From the NCBI GenBank assembly GCA_020284085.1, contig JACEVL010000971.1, positions 62,001-126,000 of the forward strand: a DNA stretch of 64,000 nucleotides, in the 5' to 3' direction. The stretch is from Aporrectodea caliginosa (Eukaryota; Annelida; Clitellata; Crassiclitellata; Lumbricidae). This document shows, in pieces, positions 10,061 to 20,848 of this stretch. How positions within the stretch are numbered: the first letter of the stretch is position 1; every line of letters starts with the position of its first letter. The notes under the pieces are model-generated. The model saw nothing but the letters and a program-made list of their open reading frames with translations. It made no database searches and was not told where the DNA came from. A program made the position numbers and the translations under genes.

Positions 10061-10919
10061 GTGCTTAGTCGTAATCGTAATCGAGTATTTATATAGCGCC
10101 TGTATAAAACAAAGGCTCTTCTGAGTTCTGACCTGAACCAGTGTCTTCACTGGTAAAGAGAGAGGTCTTCATGCGTGCGTGCATGGCCATTTGAATTGAA
10201 AGAATGCTCAAATATTGTAATGTAAACAGTATTCCACAACTTCTGTTTATGATCCAACTTGGAAGTCCATAATTATAGCACACGCTCTATTGGACTCTGA
10301 TTAAAAATATGATAAATCTGATAAAAATTTCGCGCATCTGGACGTCATAGTTGAGCGCTTTCCGAGCGACATCTGCTCTTATTGTTATTCTGTGGTGTTA
10401 TTATGTAGTTAATTTTTAAATTGCATCTTAATGTTATAAATTATTATTTTATGTTCGCTGTAAGTATGCAGCAATTTAATTAACTAGATATTTTATATTA
10501 ATAATGGTAATTTATTAGCTAATACGGCATTTTATGTTGCCATTTTGGTTTTCCACAATTGCTTATAATATCGCTCAGATTACGCTTCCTCTCCTGTTAA
10601 ATTGTTTTTGTTTTAAATTTAAATTTAATAAAGATTTCCATTTACTTTAAACGCTAAACGCTGTTGCGCTTAATAATAGTTTCTGAAATAGCTTTGAATG
10701 TCGAAAGACGAGATTGCATCGTAAGGACAACCCTTCCGCGTATAGCTTTCATGCATGCAATGGTTTTTACTTATCTGTTTATTTAAATCACTTATTACGC
10801 GTGCAGTCATAGATCTTAACCTATGGCGCGGATGTACTTGCGCTAGTGGCCATGGGAGGGAGTGATGCAAAACCAGAATGAAATATTAAGTCTTGACTAG
10901 TGATTTCAGTGATGGTAGC
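10061..10919. other. Gene-free AT-rich stretch
   Basis: I see no open frame with protein-like composition, no splice-supported exon and no transposon termini in this stretch. Confidence 0.4.
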
Positions 10920-11102
10920 CAGTGGCGTAATGAAGGGGAGAGGGGGCAGCCGCCCCGGGCGCATCACCAGAGGGGCGCAAAATTAGCTTTCAGTGGTACA
11001 CAGTACTGTGACAAGAACGATTAAAAGTCAACAAGCAAATTAAAAGGGGGCGCAGTAATCAATCCTTGCCCCCGTGCGCTGAAACCCTTCGTTACGCCAC
11101 TG
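10920..11102. mobile_element. 183-bp hAT-type MITE
   Basis: The termini are inverted CAGTGGCGTAAtGAAGGG / CAGTGGCGTAAcGAAGGG, and an exact 8-bp duplication ATGGTAGC occurs at 10912-10919 and 11103-11110. The inner part repeats GGGGGCGCA on opposite strands. It is too short to code for anything. Confidence 0.92.
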
Positions 11103-11110
11103 ATGGTAGC

Positions 11111-12165
11111 AAGTTGACAAGTCGGGGCTTCTGTGGTAAACGATTCCAAATATGAGAAGTGCAGCAGGTGAAAGCACTTGGCATTAAACTTGTTCAGAAC
11201 CTGGATTCTAACAACAAGGTCATAAGAACATAATAGTCTAGTAGTGTGATATGGAGTTAGCAGTATTAAGATATAATGAAAGGCCAGTCTGCTTGTAAAA
11301 AAGACAAGCATGCAAGTATAGACTTAATAAAGGCCTACCATTCGACTGGAAGCAAGTGAAGCTTATACAGGCAATCTAACACATTACTCACATATGTAGC
11401 CCTGATTGTGCTTTCCAGATGGCACTACAGTTATAGGAGTTTTTTTGGTTAACAGTTACAGAAAGCCTGGGGAATGAAAATGGTTTGATAGTTATTGTAT
11501 TTGTGCTTTGTGTAAAAAAATCAGCTTGACACATAATAACATCTACATACCTGACCCAGTTAAGAACATTAGTTAGTCTGCATACCCTGCATCCCAAGCA
11601 CCTCTGTGTAAGAGAGCATGCGGATTGGGGTTCACTTCCCGATGCTGGCTTATTTTATAAGAGATTTAAATCACGGGCTAGAACGGTCCAAACACGAGGA
11701 CCTTAAATGGTGTAGCACCCATTCAAACAGGCAGCAGTGGTAAAGGATCTCACCCGATCAATTCATTGAATAATTAGCAGGGACGAGGTTATGTTTTGGG
11801 ATAATGTTAGTTATATTTTTATTTTAGGCTCTTATTAATATTTTAGGCTTCCACGACGTCTGGCAGAATGAATGACAGAAGGTCAATGAAAATGGTTCAG
11901 AAGGTTTCATTTCTCTGTTGCCAGGTAGTTCTTACAGAATCACCTAATTCTATAATTACAATCAAATCTTTAATTTTAATTGCCGTGCATGCATTTTCTG
12001 AGTTTTTACTATATTTCATTAAAAGTTTCTGGAACATTAACTAACATTATAAGCTTATAGTCAGTGCCAGATCGTTGAATTTGGCATCAAGGGGAACCGC
12101 TTGTTCTGCTAAAAGAGCCATCGGTTTCCAATGTTTAATTGTAGGAATTACATTTGAACTAAGGT
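11111..12165. other. Gene-free stretch, possible SINE scrap
   Basis: GTAAGAGAGCATGCGG followed by GGGGTTCACTTCCCG (about 11608-11636) looks like an eroded tRNA-type A/B box pair. Nothing else is recognisable. Confidence 0.3.
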
Positions 12166-12209
12166 GTGCATTCAAGTTTACAAATGAGTATTGTTTTGTA
12201 TTTTGAAAT

Positions 12210-12420
12210 TTATAAAACACCTCTAGCAGTAGTAACTATTCAGAGGCGCTCCCAGCATAAGCACCCTGAGGAAACAAGAAAGTTTTCAGAAGTGCAAAAG
12301 ACTACCAGCCAATATCTCAGCCCAAATTTGTGGGGCAAGGTTATTCCACGAGGACTGACCCACAATTGCAAAAGTTCAGCATTGAGTGATAGCAGTCCTG
12401 ACTGAGGGACAATGAGGTCA
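12210..12420 (-). mobile_element. LINE C-terminal/3'-end fragment
   Basis: On the minus strand one frame reads IVGQSSWNNLAPQIWAEI, the VGPSxWNxLP motif at the C-terminus of CR1/L2-type LINE proteins. It is followed by the usual 3' tail (complement of AAATTTATAAAACACCTC...CAGAGGCGCTCCCAG). The frame is disrupted and heavily truncated. Confidence 0.6.
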
Positions 12421-12655
12421 ATTCGATCCATAGATCCACGGGAATCAGTCCGTAGGTCCATCTCTGTCGGAGTTGGGCTCTGAAGGTTATCTTGGATTTA
12501 GTCCAATGAATGAATGAATGAATGTATTTAGTTATCGTTATTAACTTGCCATTGATAAATCTTGTTTCAATAATGTTAATATATTATATTAATAGCAATT
12601 TCTGATCGCACACATTCGTTGTTTTAATTTTAATGTTTCTTCATATCCTTTCCAG

Positions 12656-13772
12656 TTCTGTTCCTACAAAACAAGATTCACGGGAAACCTTGCCAAGCAC
12701 ATCCGTACACATACAGGGGAGCGGCCCTTCAAGTGTCAGTTCTGCGGAAAGGGGTTTGCGTCGAAATCCAACTACAACACCCACGTCGTGATACACACCC
12801 CAGGGGGGTCGCCCTCGACAAAGCTTCCCTCTTCCAACAGGCTCGGCGTACCCCAGGGTCGATTACGCCGCTCTTCCCTACACAGACAGTTTACATCAGA
12901 GATGAACTCTGACATTGTCCGAAACATGCCAGTTGTCAAGACTCTCCTGTCGAGTAACAGGTCATCACCAAGGTCAGCAGCCCAGCAACTGTCTCCAATC
13001 GGGTCATTCCTAATGCCGGACCGAATAAATTCCAGCTACTCGCACACGGCTCTCTACTCGTCGATAAACTTTGCCTCGTTTGGTGGAGCGATGTCGCATC
13101 CAAATCAAAACGACTCGGCGCTCGATGGGATCGTTCTTTCCGATCATCTCGATCCTCCGAGCAGCGAAAGCAACAACGTAGACGACTTGTCGACTTCGCC
13201 GGAAGTCACCGAAGTCGTCCATCACAACGGGATCGGCCGTTCAATCGAAGACGCAGAGCGACGTCAAACCGAGCATCTTCGACATTTTTAACATGCTTCC
13301 GAGCGCGAACAGAATGAGAAGATCACGTGATATGATGGATGTTACAATGATCAAAGAGGAGGCCATTGAAGAGGAACCTGAAGTCCCATACACGGGAAAC
13401 AGGTCGGGTCACCGCAGGAGGAGAACCGGTTCGAACTGTCCCGAAACTCGTACTTCTCGCGACTCCGCCGACATGAAGGTTGCTAACGGCAACTGTAACC
13501 AAGCAACCGCTAGCATGCCCGCTTCGCCGATACGTTCCGACGATGACCAAAACCAGCTACACACCCAGATGTTGATTGATACGTTGATCAAGGAGTCTAG
13601 ACTGTATCGCTGCGAGCCGTGCAACATCCTCTTTCCAGAGTACAGCATGTACATCCTTCACCTGGGTTGTCATGGGAACGACAGCGCCTACCAGTGTCAC
13701 TTCTGTCAGCAATCGTTCGATAATAAATTCAGTTTTGCAACTCACTTCGTCCGCTGTCCTCACGACCAGTGA
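12656..13772 (+). CDS. Ikaros-type C2H2 zinc-finger protein, terminal exon (frame offset)
   Basis: This is probably a sequence-specific nuclear transcription factor. A CTTTCCAG acceptor ends at 12655. The exon opens inside a finger ([19 protein letters not shown]), then [20 protein letters not shown] and a third His pair at THVVIH. A long Ser/Asp-rich linker follows. The C-terminal pair [20 protein letters not shown] (C-x2-C...H-x3-H) and [20 protein letters not shown] (C-x2-C...H-x5-H), ending PHDQ, matches the dimerisation fingers of Ikaros/Pegasus/Hunchback-type proteins, including the YxxHxGCHG core. An IKEE sumoylation-like motif precedes them. The first frame stops at 13289-13291, while the distal part is one base out of phase (+1, open across 13203-13772). 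The best join is near 13258-13262. An assembly error, a true frameshift or an unseen splice are all possible. Confidence 0.8.
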
Positions 13773-14527
13773 GGCCCAGGGAACGCCGAGTTGTTACGGG
13801 ATACCGTTTTGCTACGCGACACCTCGTTGCTATGGGAGACCGCAGTTGCTACGGGTATTCTTGTGTCGTTTCCGAAGAATCATTCCGATGTGTGAGGCTC
13901 ACTCGTTGGCGTGCGGTGGGCAAAAATAGACTGAGTTTCTGCTACATTGATCAAGGAGTCTAGACTGTTGAAAGCGCATTTTAATCTCGTATATCAGAAG
14001 TGACTTAACTTAATAAGTTATCATATGAGTTCATGATCGTAAAGTTACACCTCCTCAGTGGAAAATCTTCCGGCCCAAAATGACGCAGAACCACGATCAA
14101 ACTGGACGGTTTTTCCTAATTTAACAAAACAGGGATCAAAGTGGTTTTCAACCATCGATCGAATAAAGGGTTGAAGCGCTGTCATGTCATGATCCGCATT
14201 GATCAATGATCGTTTTAAGTTGAACCATAGCAGAAGATAGTTACTCATTGGAGAAGTCCGGTTGAAATCCAACTAGTATGGGTTCGTCAGAAGTCGAGCT
14301 TTGGTGAATCTTTGGGCGTTTGAAAGTGACAATCTCCTCTGAATGCCTCTTGATTTGTTTTCTCTTGAAGTGGCACTATATAAATTAGCAGTTACAATCT
14401 CTCTTTTATTTCCTTTCTTGGTGCAGTGGTTCCAAGAGTATTTTGTCCTGCGATCTGTTTTTGAGATTCTTTGGCATAATGAGTCTTCCGTTTGACCTTG
14501 CATCAACCAGGAGTAATTGGTGTGAAC
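13773..14527. other. Probable 3' UTR and convergent intergenic DNA
   Basis: After the TGA at 13770-13772 there is a short degenerate run of TTGCTACGGG-type words (13790-13860). An AATAAA occurs at 14162 and could serve as polyadenylation signal for the zinc-finger gene. A 75-codon minus frame (14045-14272) has no family I recognise. Confidence 0.35.
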
Positions 14528-15270
14528 ACTGTGAAGGGACAGAGGACATGAGGGATAGGGGACACGAGGAACCGAGGATACAAGGGACAGAAGACATGAG
14601 GAATAGAGAACACAAAGAACAGAGGACATGAGGGACAGAGGACATGAAGGATAGAGGACACAAAGAACAGAGGACATGAGGGACAGAGGACATGAGGGAT
14701 AGAGGACACAAAGAACAGAGGACATGAGGGATAGAGGACACAAAGAACAGAGGACATGAGGGATAGAGGACACAAAGAACAGAGGACATGAGGGATAGAG
14801 GACACAAAGAACAGAGGACATGAGGGATAGAGGACACAAAGAACAGAGGACATGAGGGATAGAGGACACAAAGAACAGAGGACATGACATGAGGGATAGA
14901 GGACACAAAGAACAGAGGACATGAAGGATAGAGGACACAAAGAACAGAGGACATGAGGGACAGAGGACATGAGGGATAGAGGACACAAAGAACAGAGGAC
15001 ATGAGGGATAGAGGACACAAAGAACAGAGGACATGAGGGATAGAGGACACAAAGAACAGAGGACATGAGGGACAGAGGACAAAGGGATAAGAAACAAGGG
15101 ACAGAAGACATGAGGGTCAGAGGACACAATGGACATGATATGAGGGTCAGAGGACACAAGGGACAGAGGACATAAGGGTTAAGAAACTAGGGACAGAAGA
15201 CATGATGGCCAGACGACATAAGGGATAGGGACAGATGAATTGAGGGACATGAGGGACATAGAATACGGGG
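14528..15270. repeat. 32-bp minisatellite
   Basis: About twenty units of a 32-bp motif containing GACATGAGGGATAGAGGACA and then CAAAGAACAGAG lie here; units degrade to shorter GGGACAGAGGACATGAG forms on both sides. All three minus-strand frames stay open through the array, giving spurious frames of up to 294 codons rich in CPLSLMSSVL. It is not a gene. Confidence 0.92.
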
Positions 15271-15289
15271 TCAAGGAAAAGGAGGAACC

Positions 15290-16290
15290 GACAGACGGAG
15301 GGATAGCTAATCAAACGAGGGAAGGAAGGAGAGACTGAGCGAGGAGTGAGCTAATGACGTCGATGTTAATTTCAACTCGTTGACGTTGCGTTGTTCCATG
15401 TTAATATTTTGTACTGTGCATATTTTAACGTAATTCATTATAATTTGACTGATCATTTTTGTCACTTGGGAGACTGGCTCGCCAGTCAGAAAGTCCCTAG
15501 AGTTCTGTATTGTATAATTTAAGTCTTAATATGTATATGTACATTGGAGTTTTGTTATAGCAGGATTGGTTATAACATGCGTTCTGATACATGGATGCCA
15601 GATTTAATTCACATTAAGAAAATAAAATTAAGATGGATGTCAAACTTAATTCACTTAATGGGAAATAAACTGACATGGATGCCAAACTTAACTTGCCTAT
15701 AGAAAATAAACTGACATGGGTGCCAAACTTAATTCACCTAGCTATAGAAAATAAACTGACATGGATGCCAAACTTAATTTAACACATCATTAGAAAAACT
15801 TCTTTGTAAGGCAGTTTTTGATATGACAGTGAAAACAGCATTGTAATGACTCTGGCATATATGCATACACTTACATATGGGGATCTGTGTTTCAGCATGA
15901 GCTGCCCATTCATGGCAAAATAAAGTTTCTATTTTCACAATGCACATTGTGAATTCCGAATTTGAATCACCTTTGCGACAGAACTCCAATAAAACAATGT
16001 TATGACAGAGTTCTTGATAAAGCGTGCCGAAACAAAGTTGAGGGGGTTACAGTGTAGGCATGTATATAATCTGGCAGAGGCTAGGCTGAAATAACTATGG
16101 ACCTTATTTAGATGATAGTTTATGCTTTAATGCACAGAGATCAACCAGTCTTTAGCCTTAGATCAACATGATAGCCTGATCTAGGCATTGGTATGCAGCT
16201 GGGGTACGCGCGTCTGCAAAAGCAGATGGCAGGGAGAAGGTAATGCCAAAAGCAATCAAATGTGAACATGGGATAGGGAGGGGCCACAGC
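15290..16290. repeat. Intergenic, with short tandem copies of a ~60-bp unit
   Basis: Between 15590 and 15785 the phrase ACATGGATGCCAAACTTAATTCAC followed by AGAAAATAAACTG recurs four to five times at about 55-60-bp spacing. The rest is unremarkable. A possible CTTTTGCAG acceptor on the minus strand (exon start 16213) would continue the RhoGAP frame as TRVPQLHTNA before a stop; I regard that as weak. Confidence 0.5.
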
Positions 16291-16294
16291 AAGT

Positions 16295-16700
16295 CATTTT
16301 GTACAGACATTTTGTAGACATTTTGTACAGACATTTTGTAGTCATTTTGTACAGACATTTTGTAGTCATTTTGTACAAACATTTTGTAGACATTTGTACA
16401 GTCATTTTCTACAGACATTTTGTAGTCATTTTGTACAGACATTTTGTACAGACATTTTGTACAGTCATTTTGTAGTCATTTTGTACAGTCATTTTGTACA
16501 GACATTTTGTACAGACATTTTGTAGTCATTTTGTACAGACATTTTGTAGTCATTTTGTACAGACATTTTGTACAGACAATTTGTACAGTCATTTTGTACA
16601 GACATTTTGTACAGTCATTTTGTACAGACATTTTGTACAGACATTTTGTACAGTCATTTTGTACAGTCATTTTTACAGTCATTTTTTACAGACATCCTTC
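16295..16700. repeat. 13-bp minisatellite (ATTTTGTACAGAC)
   Basis: This is a tandem array of ATTTTGTACAGAC / ATTTTGTACAGTC / ATTTTGTAGTC variants over about 400 bp. It begins about 40 bp past the last identified RhoGAP exon in the gene's direction of transcription. Frames through it (CLYKMTVQN-type) are repeat artefacts. Confidence 0.92.
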
Positions 16701-16741
16701 ACGGATGAATCCTTATTGAGTCTGGATCTTTAGTCCGATAC

Positions 16742-16852
16742 CTTTAATATTGCTTTCAACTGTTTTAACCGGTCTTCGATTTCCAGCGTCTCCAACAGCT
16801 GTACTTCAACATCCGGACCAAAAACACCGCCCGGAATTCTTAGCAGGAATTT
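16742..16852 (-). CDS. RhoGAP-domain gene, exon 4 of those seen
   Basis: Read on the minus strand, a GCTTTGTAG acceptor precedes exactly 37 codons and a GTATCG donor follows. The exon begins KFLLRIPGGVFGPDVEVQLL and ends with a charged helix (EIEDRLKQLKAILK). It joins in phase 0 to the preceding exon, giving ASVIK-KFLLRIPGG, the ...LK.FLR.IPG... core of RhoGAP domains. This stretch forms the helix and loop after the arginine finger. The following exon, which should carry the conserved Asn of the GAP fold, was not found: only a weak candidate at 16213 that stops after ten codons. The gene is therefore incomplete here, or broken. Confidence 0.85.
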
Positions 16853-16999
16853 CTACAAAGCAGGTAAAAAACTCAGCCATGTCAAACGGAACAGAGCATA
16901 GCATCTCTAAGAAATTAAAGTATCTAAGCTACAACTTATTCTTGTTTGGCCAAGGGCATAACATCAATCTAATCTAATCTGCAATGATATGATTACAGA

Positions 17000-17860
17000 T
17001 ATTTCTATATTGGCCTCAAAGCACCTCAGAAAGGCTCTACCCAGCAACCCTTGTTAAGATTGCTACAGTTTGTTAGCAATAACAAGTCTATAAGTAACTT
17101 TGTTATTAATTAGAAGAAGTGCCTAAAACACTCAGAAATATCAACTGCAAACTTCTTCAAATTGGCACACTGTACTTGAACTGATGTGTAAATGTCAGGT
17201 ATTTAATATCAAATCGTGTGAAGTTGACTTCAGACAATCTCTCAAAAACTCATACTACACACTCCAGACAAGTCAAATGCACACTCTGGAAGATAAGACA
17301 CTACTTTAGGCCCTGATTAGAAGTAACTAATTAATAACAAAGTAACTGATTAATCTGCTGAAGAAAGATGCATGGCGGACTGTCGCATGTAAAGACAGGT
17401 AGAAACCAAGTAAGATTCTTCCCCAGTACTATGCAGAATGAAGTCTGATGTACAACAATAACAGTAACAACATAGTCGGATGCATAAGGCAGTGACATTG
17501 GCTGCTTCACAGTTCTCAGAAAGAACCAGCAGGGACCTCATTACGCCGAGATGTTGGTGGAAATTTCTCAGTATTCTATGCACTATTTAAATTCTCAGCC
17601 TTGGCATCCAGTTGTGGGTGCCTAGTCCTCCAATAACCATCTTCAGTACCCTCGTTTAAAGCCGAGTTTGCAGAGACCTAGTTGAACAGATATCCTTGAT
17701 TTCCAGGCAGGGATCTGAGCACCATTATTACCGTTATGCATTTATTATGCACCACTTTCTAATGACCAAGTATCAAACGATGGCACTGAGCAATTGTAAC
17801 TGAAGAACTTGCTCAAGGTCTCCACACTGTAATCATTTCTGGGAAGGCTCAAACGGTCAA
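17000..17860. other. RhoGAP intron, decayed repeats
   Basis: 17780-17830 holds a LINE-tail word (complement of GACCTTGAGCAAGTTCTTCAG). A minus frame at 17350-17583 has a passing RhoGAP-like look but lies between two phase-matched exons and was rejected. Confidence 0.45.
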
Positions 17861-17881
17861 CCTGCACTGTCCGTGTTACAT

Positions 17882-18100
17882 GGGGCGCGGTGGTGTAGGG
17901 GCATGTTCTTGTGCCTTGCAGCCTGGAGGGTTCAATCCACCTCAAGCTGCTGCATAAGGACCCCTGGGCAAGTCACTCGCAATTGCTCATGCGCTTCGGC
18001 GTCAAACTCAGATTCAGTGTCCGCGCTGTAGTCGGGGAGTGCCTCTGAGTAGAAATCTTGAAGGGCGCTATAACAAGTGCTCATACATACATACATATTA
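17882..18100 (+). mobile_element. tRNA-derived SINE with (CATA)n tail, + copy
   Basis: It starts GGGGCGCGGTGGTGTAGGGG and ends TTGAAGGGCGCTATAACAAG then TACATACATACAT. The B box is shortened to GGTTCAATCC by a small deletion relative to the 8601 copy. It is inserted in the RhoGAP intron, antisense to the gene. Confidence 0.85.
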
Positions 18101-18174
18101 CTATAAGCGCTCAACATCTGCACATACAAATTTATGAGTTTTTGTGATGTCCACACCATTTTCCAGTTACCTAC

Positions 18175-18336
18175 TTTGATGACAGAAGCCAGAGTATAGA
18201 AGTTGTAGTCGGCTAGTGTTATCTCCTGTCCCTCCGACAGCTTTTTCATGATCACCTTGAGGTCTGCTTGACTTCCAGGTCGTCGAAACAAATCATTGGT
18301 CCCAATGCCTTCACGTCCGATATGAACTAGAATGTC
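18175..18336 (-). CDS. RhoGAP-domain gene, exon 3 (arginine finger)
   Basis: This is a GTPase-activating domain for Rho-family GTPases, cytoplasmic or at membranes. On the minus strand a TGCGTAG acceptor precedes 54 whole codons and a GTAGGT donor follows. The exon begins DILVHIGREGIGTNDLFRRP; the Arg of LFR is in the place of the catalytic arginine finger, and the G.xT.xLFR context is the family hallmark. A basic helix and LADYNFYTLASVIK follow, the usual ...ASVLK end of this block. Similarity is closest in style to TAGAP/ARHGAP20 (LFRR.x, ...LSEG...). Both splice phases are 0 and no stop interrupts the exon. Confidence 0.9.
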
Positions 18337-18388
18337 CTACGCAGACACAAAACATATGCAACATAGTTAAAGAAGAAGAGCATAAGAT

Positions 18389-18583
18389 CAGTCCCTTAAG
18401 CTAGTCCTGAGGGATCCTATGAAGTGTTCGCGACTTCATTTTCTTAACCTTGGCATAGGAAGGTGGATGGCCAGTTCTCTCCCCTCGCCGTCTTATCTTC
18501 CCACAAAATTTCTGCCCTGGCGGGGATTTGAACCACCAACCTCTCTACTGACAGTCCAGCATGCTAACCACTAGACTACTGAG
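18389..18583 (-). mobile_element. tRNA-headed SINE, second family
   Basis: On the minus strand it opens CTCAGTAGTCTAGTGGTTAG (A box) and GGTTCAAATCC (B box, complement of 18524-18534). A body with the complement of GACTTCATTTTCTTAACCTT and a CCCTTAAG end follows. Related bodies lie at 6290-6440 and 59850-59930. It sits in the RhoGAP intron. Confidence 0.75.
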
Positions 18584-18929
18584 TTTAACAAGATTTGTGC
18601 TTAAAAATAACTTGCATAAAATGCCTCAAGGTGTCATGATGAGAAAAGCCAAGACTTGAACTTAACTAATTAATGTGTAGGCCTAGTTCTTAATGACAAT
18701 TAGCGTCATAATAATCTAGCGCAGATTAAGTTGCTCTTTGAACAGTGTTATATAAATGTTCAATTACAATCACTGATTGTAATTCACGTGAGAATTGTTT
18801 TCAACATAAGGATTCCATTTTTTTGCAATGCAAATACAATTTGTTCTCCTCAATTAAGGAGTGTTAAAGCTTCAGATTTTGTAAACATTTGAGGCTAGTA
18901 CTGTTGTGTACAGCGGTAAAATAAATGGT

Positions 18930-19112
18930 AATGGTAATTGCAAATTTATATAGCGCCACTTCAAGAAAGACTCCCATTGCCTTCCTCACAGACAATAGTG
19001 TGTTAGCAACTTGTCCAGGGTCACTACGCAGTGGCTCGAGGTAGATTTGAACCTGCGACCCTCCTGTTTCAAGGCACAGAACATACCACTACCCTTCAGC
19101 GTCCCACTGTTC
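18930..19112 (-). mobile_element. Diverged tRNA-derived SINE copy
   Basis: This is a third relative of the 8601 SINE: TTTATATAGCGCCACTTCAAG at the tail side, CAGGGTCACTACGCAGTGGCT in the body and the complement of a GGTTCAAATCTACC-like B box near 19046. It is old and substituted. Confidence 0.65.
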
Positions 19113-19248
19113 TTAGCTAACTGCAAATCTAAAGGCTGGGATTTGATTCGATTGAAAAGCTATTTGCAAATGTTCGCAAATGCTAGCTGACCAAATTACA
19201 CTAAGGCACAGTTAAAAGCCCCAAACAATCAGGGTTTATCACACTTAC

Positions 19249-19312
19249 TACCAGCTGATGTGGCACAGTATCGCCCTTGAAAGCCTCGGTCAGTGGAACT
19301 CCAAATTTCACC
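19249..19312 (-). CDS. RhoGAP-domain gene, exon 2
   Basis: This is a short 64-bp exon. The acceptor is TTCACCAG and the donor GTAAGT (complement of 19243-19248). One base completes a Lys codon with the two left over from exon 1; then 21 codons read VKFGVPLTEAFKGDTVPHQL plus V. The FGVPL...xxVPxxL opening is the first conserved element of RhoGAP domains. The exon joins exon 3 in phase 0. The exact phase match on both sides is strong evidence that these are real exons of one gene. Confidence 0.9.
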
Positions 19313-19329
19313 CTGGTGAATAATTAATA

Positions 19330-20297
19330 CAGTTCACAGATCATAAATAACATTTCCAGTGACATATATAATAGCAAGTGTACAAATCACAAGCAACAGC
19401 AGATACTAGTGTACAAACATGAAAGTACTCAATGCACTTGTTAGAATGTACATGTATGTAAGAACTCACTGCATTTGTCAGAATTCATTCATTCATTCAC
19501 TACAAAGATTTATATAACACCTCTTCAAGGTTACTACTCAACTGCTCCAAACTCCAGCATGGCTGAAAAGAACAGTTGTAAGGCTTGAGTAGAATGCGTC
19601 AGAATGGACAATAGGGAGCAAGCTCAGTGCCAATGGGACCCCATTCCATAGAATGTATGCAAATACTCAAAGCACTTTTCAGAATGTATGCATCCAGGTG
19701 ATGTAATCAATACAATGTATTCAGTAGCATACCAGGCACAGATAAGTAATTAAACAAGAAAAGTACTGGTCACAAAGCAGGATGACTCCAAAAAGTACTA
19801 CTCCCAATACAGGCAAGTACTGATAGTAGTCAGGCAAAGCAATTGTGACAGAGCACCCAAATAATAAAAGTCTTTACAGCAAGTATGTACACATTTATGA
19901 ACATTCTATCAACATAATAAAGCTTTTCACTGTTGCGAGACCGACTGCATCGAACGATCTCCCCGACCATGTGAAGAATGAGACATTCAACTAGCTAACA
20001 ACTATCTTTCTAAATCATCATAGACTGTTTTCTGAGTTAATGTTCAGCACCCTTTTCCTCTGCCTTGCTACAACTTGTCTTATTATTTATATAATCTATG
20101 TTATAATTTATATAAATTGCAAGAGCTCTGCCATTCAACTTTGGGTCTTCATGGCCAACGCTCTCTTTACTCTCCGGCTCATGGTGAGCTGTTGGTTCCT
20201 TTCACACGTATCTCTGTTCTGCAGTGTCACTGGTCTGACAAGAATGGGCTCCCCTGGAGTTGTGACTCTTACCTAGGGATCTTTTTGACACATTTTA
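19330..20297. other. RhoGAP intron, decayed LINE tail
   Basis: 19500-19640 holds a LINE/SINE 3'-tail scrap (TTTATATAACACCTCTTCAAGG...CTCCAGCATGGCTGAAAAG). The remainder is not recognisable. Confidence 0.4.
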
Positions 20298-20760
20298 TCA
20301 ATCAATCAATCAATCAGAATTTATATAGCGCCCCTTCAAGATCCCTACTCAGAGGCGCTCCCGACCCAGGCCATACGGAAGAATGCAGTCTTCAACAGTT
20401 GGTGAAACTGAGAACAGTTTGAAAGGTGTCGTAGATCTAGTGTTAGCCCGTTCCAGGTTGTTGGACCAACCACAGAGAAGGAACGGCTCTGCATTGTTGC
20501 AGAGCGGGCGAATGGGACCGCCAAGTCACTGGACAGAGGAGCGCAGTGCTCGGCGGTCCGTGCAAGTAGAAAGAGGGCGGCATAGCTCACGCAGGTAAGA
20601 GGGTGCCCAGCCTGCTGAGCACCGCCACACCAAGGACGCGATCCTGTATGAGATGCGTTGAGGGAAAGGAAGCCAGTGCAATACCTCACGCATATACTGA
20701 GATATGCGGTCGGTCTTACGAGGAAACAGTCTGTCCTTTTCTGCCAGAGGTTGGGTTGGC
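20298..20760 (-). mobile_element. CR1/L2-like LINE C-terminal remnant
   Basis: On the minus strand the order is LHWLPFPQRISYRI, then APSYLRELCRPLS, then ATMQSRSFSVVGPTTWNGL and QLLKTAFF, the C-terminal end of a CR1/L2-type non-LTR polyprotein. The first parts lie in one frame and the rest in another, so a frameshift occurs near 20530-20560. The element ends with the complement of AATTTATATAGCGCCCCTTC and a (TGAT)n tail at 20299-20316. It is inserted in RhoGAP intron 1. Confidence 0.8.
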
Positions 20761-20838
20761 AGCGCCTCTAAGTAGAAATCCTGAAGGGGTGCTTTACAAA
20801 TTTTCTGAATGAATAAATGAATTAATGAATTATTAAAT
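20758..20838 (+). mobile_element. LINE 3'-tail fragment with (GAAT)n end
   Basis: GCGCCTCTAAGTAGAAATCCTGAAGGGGTGCTTTACAAATT followed by TGAATGAATAAATGAATTAATGAA is the shared LINE/SINE 3' tail in plus orientation. It abuts the minus-strand LINE at 20298-20760, making an inverted pair. Confidence 0.6.
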
Positions 20839-20848
20839 GCATACTTAC

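Noticed and set aside
14273..15159. Minus-strand frames rich in CPLSLMSSVL, up to 294 codons
   Set aside because: They are translations of the 32-bp minisatellite, open in all three minus frames.
16295..16700. Regularly spaced short repeats considered as a CRISPR-like array
   Set aside because: Units are contiguous 13-mers without unique spacers and the DNA is eukaryotic.
16750..16977. Possible plus-strand exon between a TTTCCAG and a GTAAAA at about 16786-16863
   Set aside because: The minus strand gives a phase-perfect RhoGAP exon over the same bases; the plus-strand reading is its shadow.
17350..17583. Minus frame with HLGVMRSLLVLSENCEAANV, considered as a distal RhoGAP exon
   Set aside because: It lies between exons 3 and 4, which join directly in phase, and has no convincing splice sites; the order is wrong for the domain.
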